Of a DNA stretch of 64,000 bases, positions 58,635 to 64,000 are shown piece by piece; positions within the stretch are counted from its first letter, which is position 1; the number at the start of each line of letters is the position of its first letter. The position numbers were made by a program, and so were the translations under genes. Below the pieces are notes generated by a model. That model did not search any database. It had not been told where the DNA came from and worked only from the letters and a program-made list of their open reading frames with translations. The DNA comes from PVC group bacterium (GTDB taxonomy: Bacteria; Verrucomicrobiota; Kiritimatiellia; CAIKKV01), in the NCBI GenBank assembly GCA_945898015.1, contig CAMDGM010000012.1, forward strand, positions 18,811 to 82,810, in the 5' to 3' direction.

Positions 58635-60230
58635 ACCGGCCGTCGCCGGGGCGGCCCGACTCTGTTCGAATTGCTGGCTCAGCCGTTCAACCTCGGCCAT
58701 ACATTTCCCGGATTCCTGGACCAGGGCTTTTCGCGTCTCGGAATCGGCTGTTTTCAGGCGTTCGCCGATCGCCTTCATCCGTTCGTTGACAACGTTCATT
58801 TGGCCCAGAAGATCCTCTTGTTGCCGGATCGATTCCATCGTGATCCGGATGTCGGGTTCACGCGGAAAGGCAAATGCTTTTTCAGGTAATCCGCCGGCGG
58901 GAAGGATCGGATCGGCGGGTGGCCAGGTGATCGCCAGCAGGGCGGCCGGGATGGCGCATAGGATGATTCCATAGATCGCGTATCCGATTCCGCGGCGGGC
59001 CGGGGCCGGGAATGGTTTTGAAAGGGCGGGATGGCCGGCTTGGATCCCCAGCCGGTCGTAAACAGAGGCGTCGATAGGGACGGACTGTGCGGACAGTCGC
59101 CCGATCATCGATTCCATTCCTGCCAGGCCAGTGAGGAAAAAGGAAAACGCCTGGCCGTTTTTGCAGATTACCCGGATGCCCGTTTCGTTACCGCCAAACA
59201 TCAGCGCCGGACCAAGGGCTCGCCGGTTGAAAAGCGATAGCACGAAAAGCGTCTTGCGCAGCCACGGTGGAATCGACGGCTGTTCGAATGCCGTCACATG
59301 ATCGATGTCGGCCCAGGCGATTTTCACGCGTCCTCTGAGGGAGGTGTAGTCGAGTCCGTTCGGCGTCATGTCCATGCGCAAGGAGGCATACCAGGCGGCC
59401 GCCACGCAGGAGCAAAGGCTGATGGCCGCCAGCAGCCACATGAAGGTGGTGATAATGTTCCACCCCGGCGCCAGCGGGGACTCTCCGGCGTTGTCCTGGC
59501 TGATCAGGATGGGCAGGCTGAAAAACAGCCCGCCAAGGATGATGCCCAGAAGGTCGGGTACGGTGGATGTCCGAATGTGGGCGTAAGCCAGTCCTTCCGT
59601 GGGCGACGGCCTTCGGGGAAGCAGGAAATAGAGCAGGAAGGCGCCCAGAATGAAGATGAGTCCGGCGGTTCGGTGGGGGAAAACCAGAAAGGCCGGCGCA
59701 TGGCGGAAGAGGTCTTCGCGATCACTCAACTGGACAAACAGGTATTCCGAGCGGGTCTGGCCCTTGATTTGCACATACTGGAGCGGGTCCGCCTCGCTGA
59801 AGCCGGTGGCAATGCCCGCGAGCGGAGGCACGTTGGTCCGGAAATACAGGCTTTCATCGTAAGGCCAGCGCGCGCGGTGCCGGGCCCATGAATCCGAGGG
59901 GGCCTGCCCCAACACGGTGCTGGCCACTCCCTTGAAGAAGCCCTCCCACACCGAGCCGTCAACCACCTTCAGGCGCCCTTCGGTTTCGTGTGCGATGAAA
60001 GCGTCGCGTTTCAGCCGGGTTTCGGCGTAGACGTCCATCTCGCCCGAGGCGTCACGCCCCAGCGTTTCCGTGGCCATCTGCGTGAGTTCCTCCGCGCGCC
60101 GCTCCTTGTGCTGGCGATTTTTATCCCAATCCACCGGATCGACACGGAACAAATGAGGTTCGGCCCACAGGCAGAGCCAAAGTCCGGTCAGTAAGCCGGC
60201 CACCAGGATTAATCGGCGCACGATTTCCAC
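58620..60230 (-). CDS. membrane protein of unknown function with C-terminal coiled coil
   Basis: A 536-residue protein. An N-terminal helix (LILVAGLLTGLWLCLW) is followed by a hydrophilic domain (about 25-180) probably outside the cytoplasm. Further helices lie near 185-205, 225-245, 260-290 and 410-430, then a hydrophilic stretch with a coiled-coil end (NVVNERMKAIGERLKTADSE). The first start considered, 92 codons upstream, overlaps the BNR gene; GTG at 60230 has CGGAG about seven bases before it and begins directly at the membrane helix. It starts 20 bases after the BNR gene stop and may be co-transcribed with it. Function unknown. Confidence 0.72.
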   Translation of the reverse strand: MEIVRRLILVAGLLTGLWLCLWAEPHLFRVDPVDWDKNRQHKERRAEELTQMATETLGRDASGEMDVYAETRLKRDAFIAHETEGRLKVVDGSVWEGFFKGVASTVLGQAPSDSWARHRARWPYDESLYFRTNVPPLAGIATGFSEADPLQYVQIKGQTRSEYLFVQLSDREDLFRHAPAFLVFPHRTAGLIFILGAFLLYFLLPRRPSPTEGLAYAHIRTSTVPDLLGIILGGLFFSLPILISQDNAGESPLAPGWNIITTFMWLLAAISLCSCVAAAWYASLRMDMTPNGLDYTSLRGRVKIAWADIDHVTAFEQPSIPPWLRKTLFVLSLFNRRALGPALMFGGNETGIRVICKNGQAFSFFLTGLAGMESMIGRLSAQSVPIDASVYDRLGIQAGHPALSKPFPAPARRGIGYAIYGIILCAIPAALLAITWPPADPILPAGGLPEKAFAFPREPDIRITMESIRQQEDLLGQMNVVNERMKAIGERLKTADSETRKALVQESGKCMAEVERLSQQFEQSRAAPATAGSTER

Positions 60231-60250
60231 GGGAGTCTCCGTTGTTGTTT

Positions 60251-61555
60251 TTAATACGCCAGGGAGCGGAAATCCGGAATCCGGTAGCTGATGACCAGGT
60301 TGGTGGCGGGGAATTTTTTGCATTGATCGTCGCCGGCGCGGGCGACGAGATGCAGGTCCTGCCCCTTGATCGCCAGCGCCGGCGCGGCACGGAAATGAAC
60401 GGACGACGCCGGCTGTTCGATCAGGCCGGCGAATGACCAGTCGACGAGATTTTTCGAAAAGTGCAGTTGCAGGCCGCAGGCTTCCTCGCAGGGCAGGCCC
60501 CACCATTTGGCCGGCAGGCGGGCGGGCAGGGACATGGTGTCCGTCATGCGGTTTCCGACGCTCCAGTAAAGGCCGCTGGTTTCATCGAAGCAGGCGTCAA
60601 ACTTCTGGTTTCCACCGGGCCAGGGAATCAGGGACATGGGCACCCCGGAGGGGGCGACCAGGGGTTCCAGACAGGGCGCGGCATCGGGCGTTAACCGGAT
60701 TTTCAGGATGGCGGCCAGATTGGACCGATGGACGCCGGTGCGACAGACCAGCAGCAGGGATGAGGGGTCATGCCATTGGTGCGGCGGCGCAGGCAGGGGC
60801 AGCACGTGGGCGTCGTCCCATCCGGGGCGGTTGGTGAATCGGCCTCCGCCGATGGGATCAGGCTTGTCAATGGAGGGGCTTGAGAAGAAAGGAATACCAA
60901 AACCGGGATAGGCCTCGGGCGTGAACCATTCCGAGAATGTTTTTTCCGGCGTGGAGAAAGTCCAGCTTTTGGGAGTCATCAGATTGGTGCCGGCCTTGGC
61001 CCGCATGACCACGGGCACAAGAATGCTGCCGGGCCAGCCTTTGAAAGGGGTGGGGCGGGTTTTCATGAACGCCGCATAGAGAAATCCCTGATGGGCGAGC
61101 ACGTTGCCGGGCCCCTGCGTGAACAGGCCTCCGGCGTCATCCTCGGGCGTGAGGGCCTCTGGCTTGCTCCAGGTGTTCCCGCCATCCTGCGACTTGATGA
61201 GCTGCAGGTTGCCTTTGTGGCCGAGCGCGTAAATGGATTCGCCGTCGCGGAACAGGCGGGCAAAGGCGAAGGGGAAGTCGGCGCGAGCCTGCCAGGTGGC
61301 GCCCTTGTCGTTGGAAGAGACTATTTTCCCAAGGAGAAGATGATTGAAGGGGTAATGGTGCCCCTTGATGCCTGGCAACTTGGTGACGCCGGGGCCATGC
61401 AGGTGCAGGGTGGCAAGCAGACGGCCGCTGGAGAGGGCCAGCAGAGAGGGATTGGCATGAAAGACGCCGGCCGGATCGGGTGACGAAACAAGAGTGACGG
61501 GCTGGGGGTCGAGCGGAATGACTTTCCAAGTTTCGGCTGGTAGACCGTTTCGCAT
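60251..61555 (-). CDS. BNR/Asp-box (sialidase-like) protein
   Basis: A 434-residue beta-propeller protein. Asp-box repeats are visible as SSNDKGATWQAR and SQDGGNTWSKP near residues 80-135. Further blades run through the rest (GWDDAHVLPLP, WHDPSSLLLVC). This fits exo-sialidase-like or other glycan hydrolases or binding proteins, but the sialidase arginine triad cannot be confirmed by eye. The start at 61555 is forced because the tRNA-Gly gene occupies the region above it; the ribosome site is poor and there is no signal peptide. It leads the pair with the membrane protein. Activity is uncertain. Confidence 0.75.
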   Translation of the reverse strand: MRNGLPAETWKVIPLDPQPVTLVSSPDPAGVFHANPSLLALSSGRLLATLHLHGPGVTKLPGIKGHHYPFNHLLLGKIVSSNDKGATWQARADFPFAFARLFRDGESIYALGHKGNLQLIKSQDGGNTWSKPEALTPEDDAGGLFTQGPGNVLAHQGFLYAAFMKTRPTPFKGWPGSILVPVVMRAKAGTNLMTPKSWTFSTPEKTFSEWFTPEAYPGFGIPFFSSPSIDKPDPIGGGRFTNRPGWDDAHVLPLPAPPHQWHDPSSLLLVCRTGVHRSNLAAILKIRLTPDAAPCLEPLVAPSGVPMSLIPWPGGNQKFDACFDETSGLYWSVGNRMTDTMSLPARLPAKWWGLPCEEACGLQLHFSKNLVDWSFAGLIEQPASSVHFRAAPALAIKGQDLHLVARAGDDQCKKFPATNLVISYRIPDFRSLAY

Positions 61556-61592
61556 AGGGAAGTATAGAGATCCGTTAAACCTGAACCCAAAG

Positions 61593-61667
61593 TGGAGCGG
61601 GAGACCGGGATCGAACCGGCGACGTTCAGCTTGGGAAGCTGACATTCTACCACTGAATTACTCCCGC
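61593..61667 (-). tRNA. tRNA-Gly (anticodon CCC)
   Basis: A 75-base minus-strand tRNA. Acceptor GCGGGAG pairs with CTCCCGC, the anticodon stem TCAGC/GCTGA encloses TTCCCAA (anticodon CCC, for GGG), and the T arm is CCGGTTCGATCCCGG. The discriminator is T and the CCA end is encoded (61595-61593). A TATAAA box lies 12 bases before the 5' end (61685-61680). Confidence 0.95.
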
Positions 61668-61796
61668 ATCGAAGACGGTTTTATACTTAGCACATCTTAG
61701 ACACCATGACCAAGCTTTTTCTTAAAAAGGATTGAACTCGGCCCACCGCTAGGGTAAGTTCACTGTTCAAATCATGTCATTTCGTCTGGATCACAT

Positions 61797-62978
61797 ATGA
61801 ATCCTTTGTTGATCGAAAATGCGCTGATCGTCAAGCCAGGTGAGTCCGTCGCTCATGGCTCTTTGCTGATCATCGGCGCCAAGATCGCCGCCTTGAATCC
61901 AGCTGTACTGCCTCCGGATGTTGTTCGCCTGGATGCGGGCGGCAAGCGTGTCACCCCGGGGCTCATCGACCTGCACACCCATGGGGTGGGGCAGTTCATG
62001 TACGATCATATCGAGCAGGTCGCCGAAGCTTCGCGTTACATCGCCACCCGAGGATGCACCAGCGCGTTTCCCACGATCGTGCCCCTTGCCGGCCCCAAAT
62101 TGCTGGGTTCTTTGGAATCACTGGCCTTGATCCTGGATAAGGCTCCCGGTGCACGCCTGCCCGGCATTCACCTGGAGGGCCCGTTCATGGCCGTGCCGGG
62201 CGCCGCCTGTCCTCTCCTTTCCGGCGACCTTGTGCTTCTCGGGGAACTGATTGCGGCCTGCCAGGGACGGCTTTCCATCATGTCCCTGAGCCCGGATACC
62301 CAAAACATCATCCCCGTGATCGAGCGTCTGGTGGAGTGCGGCGTGGTCCCTTTCATCACTCATACACGGGGCACCGCGGAGCAAGCGCAGGCGGCGATTG
62401 CCGCCGGCGCCCGTCACGCCACCCACTTCTACGATGTCTTTTACAGTCCGCCCGAGTATGAACCGGGGGTTCGCCCCATGGGCGTCATTGAGGCGTTCAT
62501 GGCCGATTCCCGCACGACAGTTGATTTTATCTGCGACGGCTGCCACGTTCCGCCCTTGGTCGTCCAAGCCTGGGTGGCGGCTCTGGGGTGGTCCCGTGTC
62601 ATGTTGATCACCGATTCGAATATTGGCGCCGGTCTTCCGGCCGGCGTCTACGACACCCCGTGGGGTTATAAAGTCCGCGTTAAGCCGGGGGATGGCGCCC
62701 GGATAGCCGAAGGGCCTCAAATGAATGCCTTGGCCGGCAGCGCGTTGACCATGGATGTCGGCATGGCTAACCTGTTGAAATGGCTTTCGCCGCTCCCGCC
62801 GGCCCAGGTTTGGGCCATGGGCAGCCTCAACCCCGCCAATCTGATGAAAAAGCCCACCCTTGGACGTCTTGAACCCGGCGCCGAAGCCGACCTCGTGATG
62901 TGGTCGGACGACCTGAAGCCGGTTCGCACCTGGGTGGCCGGATCCACCGTTTTTGAATCATCCAACCCACCGGAATAA
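61797..62978 (+). CDS. N-acetylglucosamine-6-phosphate deacetylase-like amidohydrolase
   Basis: A 393-residue amidohydrolase. The metal-binding PGLIDLHTHGVGQ, IHLEGPF (the Glu ligand), THTRGTAEQAQ, DGCHVPP and LITDSNIGAG follow the order of NagA, which deacetylates GlcNAc-6-phosphate to glucosamine-6-phosphate. The amino sugar could come from glycan breakdown, fitting the sialidase-like neighbour, but the product of this exact branch is not certain. ATG 61797 has no clear ribosome site. TTGAAC and GTTCAA words at 61732-61770 may be a regulatory dyad. It precedes the aminotransferase by 16 bases, so they form a probable pair. Confidence 0.82.
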   Translation: MNPLLIENALIVKPGESVAHGSLLIIGAKIAALNPAVLPPDVVRLDAGGKRVTPGLIDLHTHGVGQFMYDHIEQVAEASRYIATRGCTSAFPTIVPLAGPKLLGSLESLALILDKAPGARLPGIHLEGPFMAVPGAACPLLSGDLVLLGELIAACQGRLSIMSLSPDTQNIIPVIERLVECGVVPFITHTRGTAEQAQAAIAAGARHATHFYDVFYSPPEYEPGVRPMGVIEAFMADSRTTVDFICDGCHVPPLVVQAWVAALGWSRVMLITDSNIGAGLPAGVYDTPWGYKVRVKPGDGARIAEGPQMNALAGSALTMDVGMANLLKWLSPLPPAQVWAMGSLNPANLMKKPTLGRLEPGAEADLVMWSDDLKPVRTWVAGSTVFESSNPPE

Positions 62979-62994
62979 CCAGAAGGAAGTCATC

Positions 62995-64000
62995 ATGAAA
63001 GCCAATTGGGCCAAAGTCGATCTCACCCAGTTCCCGAAAATCATTGTGCCGCCGCCGGGCCCCAAGTCCAAGGCCATGCACGCCCGGTGCTGCAAGCATT
63101 TCAAGGGGTTGAGCAGCCAGGTGAAGCTGTTTCCGGTGGCGTTCGAATCCGGCTACGGCTGCACGCTGAAGGATCTCGACGGCAACCAGTACATCGACTT
63201 TTCCTCCGGTATTTATGTGACGACGCTGGGTCACTGCCATCCTAAAATCGTGGAAGCCGTCCAGAAGGCCACCGCCACCTTGATGAACGCCCATGATTTT
63301 ACGACTGAACTCAAGACCAAGCTGGTTGAAAAACTGGCTTCCGTTCTGCCGGGCGACCTCAAGGGCTACCAGTTTTACGATTGCGGCACGGCGGCGGTTG
63401 AGGCCGGTCTGCGTATTTGCCGCGCCGGAACGAAAAAGCATGAGATGATCTCCTGCTTCAACGATTTCCATGGCAAGACCTACGGCGCGGTGTCGCTGGC
63501 GCAGATGCGCTCGACCGTGTATGGGCCGGCGCGCGCCCCAGGCTTCCACATGGTACCCCGGCCCGATCCGTACCGGCCTATCTGGGCGAAGCCTGACGGG
63601 ACCATCGACACCGACAAGTATATTACGTTTTACGAGGAGTATCTGGACAAGGGCACCGCCGGCCAGGTGGCGGCGTTTGTTCTTGAGCCCATCCAGGGCT
63701 GGGGTGGCTCAATCATTCCCCCGGATGACTTCTTTCCTAAACTGCGCAAGCTCTGCGACAAGCACCAGATCATGCTGATGGCCGACGAAGTGCTGACCAG
63801 CATGGGCCGCACCGGCAAGTACCTGGCGATGGAGCACTGGAATGTCATCCCGGACGTGGTCACCCTCGGCAAGGGATTCGGAAACGGATTCCCCGTGACC
63901 GCTGTGGCCGTACGCGAGCCGTACATGGAGCATTTTGAGGCGATTTCCGCCTCAAGCAGCTATGGCGGAAATCCGATGGCCTGCGCGGCGGCCCTGGCCT
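62995..64000 (+). CDS. class III aminotransferase, cut by the right window edge
   Basis: A PLP-dependent aminotransferase of the glutamate-1-semialdehyde/4-aminobutyrate type; 335 codons are visible and the frame is still open. The ATG at 62995 has AAGGAAG upstream. FSSGIYVTTLGHCHP, YDCGTAAVEAGLRICR, FVLEPIQGWGG, LMADEVLTSMGRTG and TLGKGFGNGFPVTAV (with the PLP lysine) are in normal order. It begins 16 bases after the NagA-like gene, so the two probably share a transcript and act on the same amino sugar or amino acid. The substrate cannot be told. Confidence 0.88.
   Translation, partial: MKANWAKVDLTQFPKIIVPPPGPKSKAMHARCCKHFKGLSSQVKLFPVAFESGYGCTLKDLDGNQYIDFSSGIYVTTLGHCHPKIVEAVQKATATLMNAHDFTTELKTKLVEKLASVLPGDLKGYQFYDCGTAAVEAGLRICRAGTKKHEMISCFNDFHGKTYGAVSLAQMRSTVYGPARAPGFHMVPRPDPYRPIWAKPDGTIDTDKYITFYEEYLDKGTAGQVAAFVLEPIQGWGGSIIPPDDFFPKLRKLCDKHQIMLMADEVLTSMGRTGKYLAMEHWNVIPDVVTLGKGFGNGFPVTAVAVREPYMEHFEAISASSSYGGNPMACAAALA

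Noticed and set aside
1..64000. CRISPR arrays, insertion sequences, integrases, rRNA operons
   Set aside because: None seen on reading both strands; no regularly spaced repeats or transposase motifs.

Overview
The window reads as a chromosomal segment of a Gram-negative, free-living bacterium of the PVC superphylum (Verrucomicrobiota/Kiritimatiellota/Lentisphaerota-like). The best taxonomic marker is a 50-residue protein at 27471-27623 that matches, from memory, the small basic protein family confined to Chlamydiae/Verrucomicrobia relatives. An outer membrane is implied by lpxA, lipoproteins and many signal peptides. The DNA is GC-rich by eye, apart from a few AT-rich intergenic islands. Both tRNAs carry an encoded CCA end. 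No rRNA, CRISPR array, insertion sequence or prophage was seen.

Layout. 1-6.2 kb: end of a protein cut by the left edge, a three-gene ABC-2 exporter, a ROK sugar kinase and a CCA-adding/HD enzyme. 6.2-22.6 kb, mostly minus strand: two tandem D-Ala-D-Ala-ligase-like ATP-grasp enzymes, an MFS exporter, a PabB-PabC fusion overlapping a giant hybrid histidine kinase, an aldo/keto reductase, ManA, an Fe-S-type PD-(D/E)XK nuclease, a second hybrid kinase and an alanine-rich coiled-coil protein. On the plus strand in this part lies a creatininase-GNAT-GNAT fusion. 22.9-30.6 kb, mostly plus: a large secreted beta-helix/BACON/FN3-like protein, an M28 lipoprotein peptidase, a DnaQ-type exonuclease (minus strand), the small basic protein overlapping an RsuA-type pseudouridine synthase, an SH3b protein and an endonuclease Q homologue ending in a clamp-binding-like motif. 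30.9-35.8 kb: a GntR-KDPG aldolase-sugar kinase-MFS/HEAT cluster that looks like hexuronate/2-keto-3-deoxygluconate catabolism. A heparinase II/III-like polysaccharide lyase sits nearby, beyond a DEAD-box helicase.

39.6-48.6 kb is housekeeping: aspS-ispF-L,D-transpeptidase-tmk-holB in one tightly overlapping operon, rpmB, a dihydrouridine synthase, and hisB-hisA followed by an M16 peptidase. 48.6-52.2 kb holds a six-gene minus-strand run: ECF sigma factor, membrane anti-sigma candidate, secreted protein, two unknown proteins and an iron-type alcohol dehydrogenase. Divergent from it is a secreted Tyr/Pro-rich protein. 53-64 kb: a lipoprotein, tRNA-Ser, radC, lpxA, a DUF5662-like gene beside an AT-rich island, an SGNH hydrolase, ridA with a PfkB kinase, a membrane protein with a BNR/sialidase-like protein, tRNA-Gly, a nagA-like deacetylase, and a class III aminotransferase cut by the right edge.

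The most unusual items are the six-gene ECF operon with its unknown pair, the endonuclease Q with a beta-clamp-like tail, the creatininase-acetyltransferase fusion, the transporter fused to HEAT repeats and the tandem ATP-grasp ligases. All assignments come from reading motifs; no database search was possible.
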